Shown: positions 35,242 through 46,916, counted from the stretch's first letter. The stretch is DNA of 64,000 nt from Maricaulis sp034670125 (GCF_034670125.1 NZ_JAXMOC010000002.1:62001-126000), one strand, 5' to 3'. Made by a program: numbers and translations. The notes: generated by a model not told the origin, from the letters alone.

Positions 35242-35532
35242 TCAGATGCCGTCGATATCCATGGCGCTGTGCACGACCGCGAGGACGTCAATACCGTCGT
35301 CGCGGGTGCGATAAAAAACGATGTGCGCGTTGTGTCGGAATGAACGGGAACTTTCGGCGACGTCGTCGCGCGGTCGCCCGGAGGCCGGATGTTCGGCGAG
35401 CCATCTGAAGCGGTCGTCCAGGGATCGCAAATAGCTCTGACACTGCGAATGGCCCCACGTCTGCGTGGTGTAGCGAGCGATGGCCTTGATATCTGCAACG
35501 CCGCGCGGCGTAAGCCGCACCCGGAGTGTCAT
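35242..35532 (-). CDS. parE: ParE/RelE-family toxin
   Basis: A 96-residue protein with the ParE fold pattern: 'LTPRGVADIKAIARYTTQTWG' N-terminal helices, 'ASGRPRDDV' and the C-terminal strands 'HIVFYRTRDDGIDVLAVVHSAMD'. ParE toxins block DNA gyrase, and RelE relatives cut mRNA. The C-terminal pattern here is closer to ParE. It overlaps the antitoxin gene by four bases (ATGA at 35529-35532), the standard antitoxin-first arrangement. Confidence 0.9.
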   Translation of the reverse strand: MTLRVRLTPRGVADIKAIARYTTQTWGHSQCQSYLRSLDDRFRWLAEHPASGRPRDDVAESSRSFRHNAHIVFYRTRDDGIDVLAVVHSAMDIDGI

Positions 35533-35777
35533 GCCTCTCGCCCGGCCTCGGCGATGAGGGCTTCAATGTCGTAGTCACCAACGAAGGCTTCGCGCTCGGC
35601 TTCACCAAGGCCTTCGCGCACATGGCGTTGCAGGGCGGCAAGCCGCGCGCCGCGGCCCTCCAGCTCCCGCAGGGCTGCCCGGACAACTTCGCTGGCCGTT
35701 CCATAGCGGCCGCTCGCCACCTCATCGCGGATATAGGATTCCCAGTGGGGGCCGAGTGAGAGGCTGGTCGATGCCAT
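35529..35777 (-). CDS. parD: ParD-family antitoxin
   Basis: An 82-residue protein. The N-terminal ribbon-helix-helix region ('STSLSLGPHWESYIRDEVASGRYG', 'SEVVRAALRELEGR') binds DNA, and the C-terminal acidic tail should wrap the toxin. 'SGRYGTASEVVR' is the hallmark of type II ParD. AGGAG lies seven bases before the ATG, and a 17-base palindrome directly upstream fits autoregulation by ParD or ParDE. Confidence 0.9.
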   Translation of the reverse strand: MASTSLSLGPHWESYIRDEVASGRYGTASEVVRAALRELEGRGARLAALQRHVREGLGEAEREAFVGDYDIEALIAEAGREA

Positions 35778-35791
35778 GATTGCGCTCCTGG

Positions 35792-35808
35792 ATATTCAAA
35801 ATGAATAT
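35792..35808. promoter_or_regulatory. Candidate ParD/ParDE autoregulatory operator
   Basis: ATATTCAAAATGAATAT: perfect 7-bp arms around AAA, 15-31 bases before the parD start codon. A ribbon-helix-helix antitoxin usually represses from a palindrome at this place. Confidence 0.55.
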
Positions 35809-35863
35809 AGGAGGGGTGTGTGGCTGATGCTAGTTCAAAAAGGCCGCGCAGGCGCGGGTCGAC

Positions 35864-35994
35864 CCATAGATCGCTTGTCAGCCAGCGGGCCGTCTCCGCT
35901 TCTTCAAGTCAAGGGCGGCGAAGCCGCCGCTGCGCGGGTCTGCCCCTTGAGTTGAAGAAGCGGAGACGGCTTACTCCCGGCAAGCGATTTATGG
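35864..35994. repeat. 131-bp fold-back (long inverted repeat) element
   Basis: The left arm 35864-35915 and right arm 35944-35994 are nearly complementary over about 50 bases. Matching blocks include CCATAGATCGCTTG / CAAGCGATTTATGG and a longer one beginning GCCGTCTCCGCTTCTTCAA. The loop carries a second small hairpin GGCGGCGAAGCCGCC (35914-35928). It lies between parD and the SUFU-like gene. No T-tract and no ORF. It may be a MITE-like element, a structured RNA or a strong bidirectional terminator. Confidence 0.75.
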
Positions 35995-36083
35995 GGCGAT
36001 GCGCGCTCGGCGCTTCCGGTCAGGACCTTGCAATGACCGCGGATTCAATCCTGACCAAACGCATAGGGCAACGCCCCTGGTCG

Positions 36084-36704
36084 TCATGGTCGCGACAAGT
36101 CGCGCTGTATTCGGGCTCGGTCGAGGTCCCACGGATGGGCGCGCAAGTTAGCCAGCGCCCGGTCGAATTCGATGCTGCCGCTCTGTGCAATGAATTCATG
36201 TTCTGACTCGGATATCGGCACCACAGACAGGATCGACACGTCGTTGATGCGTGTGATTTTATCACCGGTGCTTGGTGAAATTGTCTTCAACTCGCTCAAA
36301 TAGAAGCGATCGAACCAGGGGGCCGTCGGCAATGGATCGAAAATCATAGATACCCAACCTGGGCCGACTGGGTTAGATCCCCACCCTGGGCCGACCGAGT
36401 CTTCGCCGCCAATTACGGATTTGGCCAGACGCTCCAGCATTTGCAGCACCCATGACCCGGCGTGTTTCTGGCTAAGCCCGATAATGAGTTCTGTGCCGAT
36501 CATTTGGTTCGGGTTCGAGGCGCAAACGCGGAGATTGCTCAGGCCCAATGTCGCAAAAGCCCGATCCGCGACAGGGTCCGGATATGCGACTTCCACGATT
36601 TGAAAAGGCTGATGGGTGTTGAACTCCTGCAATCGCCAGCCTCTCTCAATTCGGCCGAGCTTCGCTTCAAATTCATCGGTCGTGTAGTTGCGGAGTTCCT
36701 CCAT
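36084..36704 (-). CDS. Suppressor-of-fused (SUFU)-domain-like protein
   Basis: A 206-residue protein. The central and C-terminal pattern ('FATLGLSNLRV', 'GTELIIGLSQ', 'VSILSVVPISESEHEFIAQSGSIEF') resembles bacterial SUFU-domain proteins, which are frequent as immunity proteins in polymorphic toxin loci. Residues about 111-125 contain a 9-residue tandem repeat (VGPGWGSNP/VGPGWVSMI), encoded by a 27-base direct repeat near 36353-36400. ATG 36704 has GAGGGA seven bases upstream; a TTG 15 bases earlier is less likely. Only 11 bases separate it from the RamB-like gene, so co-transcription is possible. Its base composition looks AT-richer than its neighbours. No toxin gene is adjacent. Confidence 0.65.
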   Translation of the reverse strand: MEELRNYTTDEFEAKLGRIERGWRLQEFNTHQPFQIVEVAYPDPVADRAFATLGLSNLRVCASNPNQMIGTELIIGLSQKHAGSWVLQMLERLAKSVIGGEDSVGPGWGSNPVGPGWVSMIFDPLPTAPWFDRFYLSELKTISPSTGDKITRINDVSILSVVPISESEHEFIAQSGSIEFDRALANLRAHPWDLDRARIQRDLSRP

Positions 36705-36715
36705 CGTGCTTTCCC

Positions 36716-38146
36716 TCAACTCTCCCCGAACGCATAGGGCGAAGCCCGCAGCTGGTGCGGGTCCATGGTCAGTTTGCGGTTGAGGGGCGGGAAGGCGCGC
36801 TGGGCGCAGTCTTCGCGGTCGCAGAGGCGACAGGCGAGGCCGATCGCGGCGGGGATGGTGTCGCTCATCCCGTCGGCATGGGCGATCTTGCCGGCATTGT
36901 CCCAGTCACAACCCAGGGCGATCGCGTGCAGGGCCGGCGGCTGGCCTGTGGGGCCTTGCGTTGACTGGCCTCGGGCCAGCGACAGCATGCGGGTGCCATC
37001 GGGCAGCTCGAAGGACTGGGTCAGGATGCGCTCGGGCATGCGCAGGGCGTCGTAGAGATTCCATTTCGGACAGCCGCCGCCGGCACGGGCAAAGGGCATG
37101 ATACCGCCGCCAAAACGCTTGGAGACATTGCCCGCCGCATCGACCCGGATCATGAAGAAGGGCAGGCCGCGCGCGCCCGGCCGCTGCAGCGTGGTCAGGC
37201 GATGGCAGACCTGTTCATAGCTGGCCTCGAAACGGCGTTGCAGCACGCCGAGATGATACCGACTGTCTTCGGCGGCCTTGTGGAACGCGGCATAGGGCAT
37301 CTGCACGGCGCCGGCGAAGTAATTGGCCAGACCGATGCGCAGGAGGCGCCGCCCTTCAGCTGAGGGCAGGGCGATCTGGTCGCACAGGCGATCCAGAAGC
37401 TCGGCCTGCTCCAGCGAGGCCAGGACCACGGCGATGTGGAAGCCCCGCGATGCCGGCGCGATCGTCTCGGACAGCAGCAGGCGGCGACCGTGGAAATCCA
37501 GTCGGCGGCGGGCGCCAGCCATCACGTCCTCGTCCAGCACCCGGACGGTAAAGCCGTGCTGGTCCTGCAGATAGGTCGCCAGCGCCTGGTCGCGATTGCG
37601 GCTGCGCAGACCGGCCCGGTCGCTCAGGGCCTCGGCGGCTTCCTCGAGGTCGGGGAAGTGATTGTGGTGGGCGTCGATGGCATTGCGCACAGATTCCAGA
37701 ACGGCGCCGGGGCCGCCCGTTGTCGCGCCGGGGCCGGACATGCGCGTGGCGAGATCGGCCGTGGCCGTGGCCATTTCCCGATAGGACTGGAACAGGCGGG
37801 TGAGGGCCTCGGCGGCGCGCGGCTGGCTGTCGGCGAGCTCGTTGAGTTCCACGCGGTCGAGCTCGAGACCGGCCAGGACCGGGTCGGCAGCCGCCTCGGT
37901 GAGATCGGCGATCAATTGCCGGTCGCTCTCATTGGCAAAGCTGCGGACATCCACGTCGAAGGCTTCCGCCAGGGCCAGCAGCACCCGCGCCGTGACCGGT
38001 CGTTGATTGCGTTCCAAGAGGTTGAGATAGCTCGCCGACAGGCCCAGCGCCTCGGCCGCCTCGGCCTGGGTCATGCCGCGTTCGCGCCGGAGGCGGCGCA
38101 GGCGGGCACCGGCAAAGATCTTCTCAAAGGCCTGGTTGTCGCTCAT
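36716..38146 (-). CDS. RamB/ScfR-type transcriptional regulator of acetate metabolism
   Basis: A 476-residue regulator. The N-terminal XRE helix-turn-helix is 'MTQAEAAEALGLSASYLNLLERNQRP' in pattern (about 25-50), followed by an IrrE-like middle domain ('FHIAVVLASLEQAELLD') and a C-terminal cysteine-rich DUF2083 domain ('CDWDNAG', 'CRLCDREDCAQRAFPPLNR'). RamB in actinobacteria and related short-chain fatty-acyl regulators control isocitrate lyase and malate synthase genes. Here it is divergent from aceA-aceB, which supports that role. ATG 38146 is chosen over TTG 38158; no clear ribosome binding site is visible for either. Confidence 0.87.
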   Translation of the reverse strand: MSDNQAFEKIFAGARLRRLRRERGMTQAEAAEALGLSASYLNLLERNQRPVTARVLLALAEAFDVDVRSFANESDRQLIADLTEAAADPVLAGLELDRVELNELADSQPRAAEALTRLFQSYREMATATADLATRMSGPGATTGGPGAVLESVRNAIDAHHNHFPDLEEAAEALSDRAGLRSRNRDQALATYLQDQHGFTVRVLDEDVMAGARRRLDFHGRRLLLSETIAPASRGFHIAVVLASLEQAELLDRLCDQIALPSAEGRRLLRIGLANYFAGAVQMPYAAFHKAAEDSRYHLGVLQRRFEASYEQVCHRLTTLQRPGARGLPFFMIRVDAAGNVSKRFGGGIMPFARAGGGCPKWNLYDALRMPERILTQSFELPDGTRMLSLARGQSTQGPTGQPPALHAIALGCDWDNAGKIAHADGMSDTIPAAIGLACRLCDREDCAQRAFPPLNRKLTMDPHQLRASPYAFGES

Positions 38147-38169
38147 GTCTTGTACCAAATTTTACAAAC

Positions 38170-38188
38170 TTACATCAACACAATGTAA
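38170..38188. promoter_or_regulatory. Candidate operator between RamB-like gene and aceA
   Basis: TTACAT and ATGTAA arms (6 bp, perfect) spaced by seven bases, 24 bases before the regulator start and about 118 before aceA, in an AT-rich stretch. This position fits autoregulation and control of aceA, but the binding protein is inferred. Confidence 0.4.
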
Positions 38189-38305
38189 TGATCATACACG
38201 CAAACCTCTTTATAGGAAAAGCCATATCGACAGGCCCCGTTCCGTTTGACAGCTTGAGGGCAATATCAAGCCAGCCAAACCGGCCAAGCCGGAACGGAGA
38301 CAAAA

Positions 38306-39592
<1,287 letters not shown>

Positions 39593-39613
39593 CGCCTCAC
39601 TCACTGCTCCTTG

Positions 39614-39648
39614 CCGGGGTGCGATCCCTCCGAGCGCACCCCGGTTTT
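39614..39648 (+). terminator. Rho-independent terminator between aceA and aceB
   Basis: 10-bp perfect stem CCGGGGTGCG / CGCACCCCGG with an 11-base loop and TTTT. It lies 22 bases after the aceA stop and ahead of aceB, so it may set a lower expression of aceB by partial termination. Confidence 0.85.
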
Positions 39649-39674
39649 CTCTCCGCCCCATCCAGGAGACTGAC

Positions 39675-41318
39675 ATGACCCTCATTGCCCCCTCCGGCGT
39701 CGAAGTCCTCGGCCATCTCGAGCCCGGCTATCGCGATATCCTTAGCCATGAAGCGCTCGGTTTCCTGGCCGGCCTGCACCGCCGTTTTGAAAAGCGCCGC
39801 CAGTCGCTGTTGCGCTATCGCAAGGAGCGCCAGGTCGAGCTGGACCAGGGCGCGCTGCTGATGTTCCCGCACGAGACCGTCGATATCCGCTCAGGCGAAT
39901 GGAAGGTCCGTCCGGCTCCGGCCGACCTGCAGGACCGCCGCGTCGAGATTACCGGCCCGGTCGATCGCAAGATGGTCGTCAACGCGCTCAACTCCGGCGC
40001 CAAGTGCTTCATGGCCGATTTCGAGGACGCGACATCGCCGCTGTGGTCGAACCTGATCGAGGGCCAGATCAATCTGCGCGACGCCAATACCCGCGAGATT
40101 GATTTCACCGATCCGAAGAACAACAAGCGCTATCAGGTCAAGGATGACGCCGCGGTCCTGATCGTCCGTCCGCGCGGCCTGCATCTCGACGAGCGCCATG
40201 TCCACGTCAACGGCCAGGCGATCTCCGGTTCGCTGTTTGATTTCGGCCTCTATGTCTTCCACAATCACGCGGCCCTGAAGGAACGCGGCACGGCGCCGTA
40301 TTTCTACCTGCCCAAGCTGGAAAGCCGGCTGGAAGCGCGCCTGTGGAGCCTGGTCTTCCAGCATGCCGAGGACGAGCTGGGCCTGGAGCGCGGCACGCTG
40401 CGCGCCACGGTGCTGATCGAGACCCTGCCGGCGGCCTTCGAGCTGGACGAGATCCTGTACGAGCTGAAAGATCATATCGTCGGCCTCAATTGCGGCCGCT
40501 GGGATTATATCTTCAGCTATATCAAGCGCCTGAAGTCACGCCCGGACCATGTCCTGCCGGACCGGTCGGCGGTAACCATGAGCTCACCTTTCATGGCCGC
40601 CTATTCGCGCCGCGTGGTGGCCGTCTGTCACCGCCGCGGCGCCCACGCCATGGGCGGCATGTCGGCCTTCATTCCGGTCAAGAATGATCCGGCCGCCAAT
40701 GCTGCCGCGACCGAGAAGGTGCGTGAGGACAAGCTGCGTGAAGTGAAGAATGGCCATGACGGCACCTGGGTCGCCCATCCGGATCTGGTGCCCGTCGCCA
40801 TGGAGGTTTTCAACCAGCGCATGAAGGGCCCCAACCAGCTGGACCGCCCGGCCGATCCGCATGATCGTCCGGTCACCACGCAGCAACTGCTCGAGGCCCC
40901 GGCTGGCGACATCACCGATGCCGGTGTCGATGAGAATATCGACGTGGCGATCCGCTATATCGCCGCCTGGCTGGGTGGTCGCGGAGCCGTGCCGATCCGC
41001 AATCTGATGGAAGACGCCGCTACCGCCGAAATCGCACGGGCCCAGTTGTGGCAGTGGCGCACTTTTGGCCAGTCGACGGTCGAGGGCACCGCGCTCACCG
41101 GTCCGATGCTGGAAAACAAGATCGAGGACATCTGCACCGCGATCCAGGATGAAGTTCCTGACCAGACCGAGCTGTGCGACCGCATCCGCGCCGCCGCCGA
41201 TATCCTCACCGGACTGGTCCTGTCGACGGAATTCGCCGAATTCCTGACCCTGCCGGCCTATGACCGCCTGACCGAGGACCTGAAGGCTCCGATGAAGCTG
41301 ATGGAGTTCGAGGACTGA
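39675..41318 (+). CDS. aceB: Malate synthase A
   Basis: A 547-residue malate synthase of the A type, which condenses glyoxylate with acetyl-CoA. Recognisable blocks are 'NSGAKCFMADFEDATSPLW', 'RPRGLHLDERHV', 'LPKLESRLEARLW', 'IETLPAAFELDEILYEL' and 'GRWDYIFSYIK', including the catalytic aspartate region near the C-terminus ('ATAEIARAQLWQW'). AGGAG precedes the ATG. With aceA it completes the glyoxylate shunt needed for growth on acetate or fatty acids, which matches the acyl-CoA cluster and acs in this window. Confidence 0.97.
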   Translation: MTLIAPSGVEVLGHLEPGYRDILSHEALGFLAGLHRRFEKRRQSLLRYRKERQVELDQGALLMFPHETVDIRSGEWKVRPAPADLQDRRVEITGPVDRKMVVNALNSGAKCFMADFEDATSPLWSNLIEGQINLRDANTREIDFTDPKNNKRYQVKDDAAVLIVRPRGLHLDERHVHVNGQAISGSLFDFGLYVFHNHAALKERGTAPYFYLPKLESRLEARLWSLVFQHAEDELGLERGTLRATVLIETLPAAFELDEILYELKDHIVGLNCGRWDYIFSYIKRLKSRPDHVLPDRSAVTMSSPFMAAYSRRVVAVCHRRGAHAMGGMSAFIPVKNDPAANAAATEKVREDKLREVKNGHDGTWVAHPDLVPVAMEVFNQRMKGPNQLDRPADPHDRPVTTQQLLEAPAGDITDAGVDENIDVAIRYIAAWLGGRGAVPIRNLMEDAATAEIARAQLWQWRTFGQSTVEGTALTGPMLENKIEDICTAIQDEVPDQTELCDRIRAAADILTGLVLSTEFAEFLTLPAYDRLTEDLKAPMKLMEFED

Positions 41319-41355
41319 GCACAAACAGGCTGATGACGGTTGGTCGTCTCAGGCG

Positions 41356-41402
41356 CGGGGTCCGGGTGAGGTCGAAACGACCGGCCCGGGCCCCGTATGT
41401 TT
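41356..41402 (+). terminator. Hairpin terminator after aceB
   Basis: A long imperfect stem (CGGGGTCCGGG... pairing with ...CCCGGGCCCCG) around a short AAA-centred loop, followed by TATGTTTT, 38 bases after the aceB stop. Confidence 0.6.
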
Positions 41403-41428
41403 TGGGGGGCGCCTGGTCGCTCGCTCGG

Positions 41429-41570
41429 TTGTCATCCCCGCCACCCGCTTGCGCGGGCGCAGGCTTCTGTCCGGCGAAGGCCGGACGCAAGGCGGGGACC
41501 TAACTGGTTGCAATCACATAGGTCCCTGACTTTCGCCCCGCCTTTGCGGGGCGTCCATCAGGGATGACAA
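41429..41570. repeat. 142-bp MITE-like element with 10-bp terminal inverted repeats
   Basis: The ends are TTGTCATCCC (41429-41438) and GGGATGACAA (41561-41570), perfectly inverted. Inside are nested inverted blocks such as AGGCGGGGACCTA and TAGGTCCCTG...CCCCGCCT. It lies between convergent genes (aceB and the lipoprotein gene). No ORF. The GTCATCCC ends resemble dispersed intergenic repeats of alphaproteobacteria. Confidence 0.65.
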
Positions 41571-41594
41571 ACGCCGGGAGTAACCAGCGCCTGG

Positions 41595-42109
41595 CTACCC
41601 CGTCACACCCGTGCCTGGCATCCGATAGCCACACAGATCGGCCAGTTTCCACCCGGTCGCCGTCTGCTCGAAGCGGCAGGTCATGTAATCGCCGCGATAG
41701 GTGCCCCAGGGCAGGGGGGCGTCGAGAAGCGGAGTGTCGGGGGCCGGGGCAACCCGGGCGTATCGGCGCTGCGGATAGACCAGGATCTGGCGTGATGCGT
41801 CTGTCGCCATAAAGCCGGGATCGTCGAAAATGCAAAGCGGCGGCTGGCTGAGCATGCCGGTCACCGTACCGCGCGTATTGCCCTCACTGCCCCAGACATG
41901 GCTGCGCACCATCGGGTCGCGTGAGATGAAGGCGTTTTGCAGCCGGCCCGGCGCCATCGCATCGGCGACCGCCGTCTCGTTATGGCTGATAATGGCCGAA
42001 AAGGCCGCCATTTCATGCGCCTGCGGGGCCCGGCACATGGGCACGGTTTCGGTGGCACAGGCGGACAGACCCAACACGGTAGTGGTGGAGACGAGAGCAA
42101 GAACACGTT

Positions 42110-42113
<4 letters not shown>
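41595..42113 (-). CDS. Predicted lipoprotein, unknown function
   Basis: A 172-residue protein with a lipoprotein signal (lipobox 'LSAC', C19). The mature part has conserved-looking cysteines ('PMCRAP', 'PPLCIFDD', 'MTCRFEQ', 'DLCGYR') that could form two disulfides, but no family I recognise. The C-terminal stretch resembles a small beta domain that reports on texts such as 'YPQRRYARVAP'. It overlaps the acs stop by four bases (ATGA at 42110-42113), so it is translated with acs, an unexpected partner for a lipoprotein. Confidence 0.75.
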
Positions 42114-44065
<1,952 letters not shown>

Positions 44066-44162
44066 GTCGGAATCGCCTCGTGTGTTCAGGTTTGCGCAGA
44101 ACGATAGCGATTCAAGCCGGGCAGGCAATCCGGCGACCCGGCTTCAGGCAGGTCGTGGACGG

Positions 44163-45926
44163 TCAGTCCGGCGCGACGCCCTCGGCCCGCAGGGTCGTTT
44201 GCGGGTCGAGCGTGCGCATGGCAGCGTAGTGGGACAGGAAGACTTCGCCGGACAATTCTTCGTAGAAACCGGCCTCCAGGAGCTTGTCGGCTACCGGTCC
44301 CTTGACCTCGGACAGGTGCAGTCTGACCCCGGCATCTCCGAGCCGGGCATTGATCACCCTGAGGCTGCCGAGCGCGCTCGCATCGACGAAATTGACGGCG
44401 GGAAACAGCAGGACCAGGTCGGTCGGACGGCTTTCCCGGGCAATGATCTGACCCGCCAGGTCCTCCAGGAACCGGGCATTGGCGAAATAGAGGGCTTCAT
44501 CGATCCGCAAGGACACCACATGCGGTGAACACACCACATCGTGCCGGTGGATATTGCGGAAATGATGGGTGTTGGGGACCTGGCCGACCTCGGCCCAGTG
44601 GGGGCGCATCGAGCGTTGCAGGACAAGGCCGACTGACAGCGCGACCCCAAGGGTCAGGCCGATCTCGACACCGAGAAAGAGCACGCCGACCAGGGTCAGG
44701 AAGGCTGCAGCGCCATCGGCATGCGAATATTTCCAGGCCTGCCAGGCGTCATGAAAATTCGCCATCCGCCAGATCGCCGCCAGAATGGTCGCGGCCAGCG
44801 CAGCTTTGGGCAGGTGATGGAAAAGCGGCGTCAGGAAAGCGGCAACGAGCAGTATGATGATCGCGGTGAAGACACCGGCGATCGGCGTTTCGGCACCCGC
44901 CGATTCATTGACCACGGATCGCGCGAAACCCCCGGTGACCGGATAGCCGCCCGTGAAGGCCGCAGCGGCATTGGCTGCGCCGAGGCCGAGTAATTCCCGG
45001 TTCGGATTGATGGTCTCGCGGCGCCGCGCGGCGAGCGACTGCCCCACCGACACACTCTCGACAAAGCCGACCAGCGATATCAGCGCCGCCGGCCCGATCA
45101 GCGCCCGCCAGGTCTCCAGCGGCACGATCGGAAAAGCGAAGGGTGGCAGGCCGGACGGCAGCTCGCCAACGATCGACAGACCGGCGCGCTCCTCCAGGCC
45201 AAAGGTCCAGGCTGTCAGGGCTGTAAGGGCAACCAGCGCGGCCGGAGCAATCCGGGTCAGGATGCTGACCAACGAGGCGGTCAATCCGATCCGTTTGAGC
45301 AAATTGGGCAGCAGTGAGCGGGACAGGAGCAGGAAGGCCAGGCTGGCCACACCCATGGCCAGGGCGGTGGTGTTGATGCCGTCGAAATGGCGGACCAGCG
45401 AGACCACGAGTTCCGGAATCGTGGCGCCCTCCATCTCCACGCCGAAAAAATGGCGCAACTGGCTGGCAATGATAAGGACGGTCGATGCCGTGATGAAGGC
45501 TTCCACCACCGGGCGGGACAGGAAATTGGCGACGCTGCCGAGACGGAGGACGCCGAACAGCAGCAAAAAGACGCTCGACAGCAAGGCGAGGGCACCGGCC
45601 GCGGCCATCAGGTCAACCGGATCGGTCAGGCCGAGCGAGCCGATCGCGGCTGCGGTCATCAGCGAAATCACCGCCACCGGGCCGACTGCCAGGACGCGGC
45701 TGGAGCCGAACAGGGCATAGGCGAGCAGGGGGGCAATGGACGCGTATAATCCCGCCTGCGGCGGCAGACCGGCAAGCAGGGCATAGGCGAGGCTTTGCGG
45801 GATCAGCAAAATGGCCGTGACCAGGCTGGCCAGGCCATCCTGGGTCAAACGTTTGCCGTCATAGCCGTCAAGCCATTCAAGCCCTGGCAGGATGCGACGC
45901 AGCCAGCCCACCGGCTCAGACCGCAT
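44163..45926 (-). CDS. SulP/SLC26-family anion transporter with STAS domain
   Basis: A 587-residue membrane protein. About 10-12 hydrophobic segments make up residues 30-430, including the SulP signature region 'PQSLAYALLAGLPPQAGLYAS'. A C-terminal STAS domain follows (about 460-575, 'YFANARFLED', 'VNFVDASALGSL'). The family moves sulfate, bicarbonate or other anions. It overlaps the persulfide hydrolase gene by 11 bases and is translated with it, so sulfite or sulfate movement linked to sulfide oxidation is a reasonable inference. Direction of transport cannot be told. Confidence 0.9.
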   Translation of the reverse strand: MRSEPVGWLRRILPGLEWLDGYDGKRLTQDGLASLVTAILLIPQSLAYALLAGLPPQAGLYASIAPLLAYALFGSSRVLAVGPVAVISLMTAAAIGSLGLTDPVDLMAAAGALALLSSVFLLLFGVLRLGSVANFLSRPVVEAFITASTVLIIASQLRHFFGVEMEGATIPELVVSLVRHFDGINTTALAMGVASLAFLLLSRSLLPNLLKRIGLTASLVSILTRIAPAALVALTALTAWTFGLEERAGLSIVGELPSGLPPFAFPIVPLETWRALIGPAALISLVGFVESVSVGQSLAARRRETINPNRELLGLGAANAAAAFTGGYPVTGGFARSVVNESAGAETPIAGVFTAIIILLVAAFLTPLFHHLPKAALAATILAAIWRMANFHDAWQAWKYSHADGAAAFLTLVGVLFLGVEIGLTLGVALSVGLVLQRSMRPHWAEVGQVPNTHHFRNIHRHDVVCSPHVVSLRIDEALYFANARFLEDLAGQIIARESRPTDLVLLFPAVNFVDASALGSLRVINARLGDAGVRLHLSEVKGPVADKLLEAGFYEELSGEVFLSHYAAMRTLDPQTTLRAEGVAPD

Positions 45927-46785
45927 CCAGCGGGATTTTCAGATAGCGCCGGCCATTTTCTTCCGGTTCCGGCAGATTGCCGGCGCGCATATTGACCTGC
46001 ACGGACGGCAATATCAGGCGCGGCATGGCGAGTTCGGCGTCGCGGGCTGTACGCATGGCAACGAACTGGTCCTCGGTCGTGCCGCTGTGGACGTGAATGT
46101 TGCGGGCCTTTTGTTCTGCAACAGTTGTTTCCCAGGCGAAATGATCGCGACCGGGGGCCTTGTAGTCATGACACATGTAAAGCTTGGTCGCGTCTGGCAA
46201 TGCGAAGATTTTCTGGATGGATCGGTACAGCGCCCTGGCATCGCCGCCAGGAAAGTCGCAACGGGCGGTCCCGAAATCGGGCATGAACAGTGTGTCCCCG
46301 ACAAAGGCCACGTCGCCGATATGGTAGACCATGCAGGCGGGAGTATGTCCGGGCGTGTAAATGGCATCGGCCTCGATGGATCCAATCGAGAACCGCTCGC
46401 CGTCCTGGAACAAATGCCCGAATTGCGATCCGTCACGGGCGAAATCTGCGCCGGCGTCGAACAGGTCTCCGAAAACGGCCTGAACATGCGTAACGTGGGA
46501 GCCGATACCGATCCGCCCGCCTGTTTCCCGCGCCAGATAGGGCGCCGCGGAGAGGTGGTCGGCATGGACGTGTGTCTCGAGGATCCAGTCGATCGTCAGG
46601 TTTTCCCGGCGGACATGGTCGAGGAGCGCGTTGGCGGAACGGGTCGCCGTGCGGCCGGATGCCGGGTCGAAATCAAGCACCGAATCAATGATGGCCGCCT
46701 TGCCGGTTTCAGGATCCGAGACGACATAGCTGACGGTAAACGTGTCTTCATCGAAGAAGGCTTTGACAGTGGGTGTCTGGGTCAT
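45916..46785 (-). CDS. blh: MBL-fold persulfide dioxygenase-like hydrolase (Blh/ETHE1 type)
   Basis: A 289-residue metallo-beta-lactamase-fold protein with the motif 'THVHADH' (H72, H74, D76, H77), then 'TPGHTP', 'GDTLFMPDFGTARCDFPGG' and 'YMCHDY', the pattern of ETHE1/Blh proteins that oxidise glutathione persulfide to sulfite with one iron. In BigR-regulated operons Blh is the enzymatic partner. Here it lies in a cluster with rhodanese and a BigR-like repressor, divergent from the rhodanese gene, which supports the assignment. ATG at 46785. Overlaps the SulP gene by 11 bases. Confidence 0.87.
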   Translation of the reverse strand: MTQTPTVKAFFDEDTFTVSYVVSDPETGKAAIIDSVLDFDPASGRTATRSANALLDHVRRENLTIDWILETHVHADHLSAAPYLARETGGRIGIGSHVTHVQAVFGDLFDAGADFARDGSQFGHLFQDGERFSIGSIEADAIYTPGHTPACMVYHIGDVAFVGDTLFMPDFGTARCDFPGGDARALYRSIQKIFALPDATKLYMCHDYKAPGRDHFAWETTVAEQKARNIHVHSGTTEDQFVAMRTARDAELAMPRLILPSVQVNMRAGNLPEPEENGRRYLKIPLDAV

Positions 46786-46840
46786 GGCCCGGCCTTTCGG
46801 GTTGTCTGTTGAACGTGTGTGGTCTTCTTACATAATATAT

Positions 46841-46856
46841 TTGCAAAACTATGCAA
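46841..46856. promoter_or_regulatory. Candidate BigR-type operator between blh and rhodanese genes
   Basis: TTGCAAAACTATGCAA: 5-bp perfect arms TTGCA/TGCAA in an AT-rich stretch (46829-46870). It sits between the divergent blh-sulP and rhodanese genes, where one repressor site could control both. Assignment to the ArsR protein encoded at 47441-47755 is inferred from cluster context. Confidence 0.5.
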
Positions 46857-46916
46857 GTACGATTATACGAGGTGCAACAGCCCGGTGAGGGCAGACTCAA
46901 TCATTGGATGATCACT

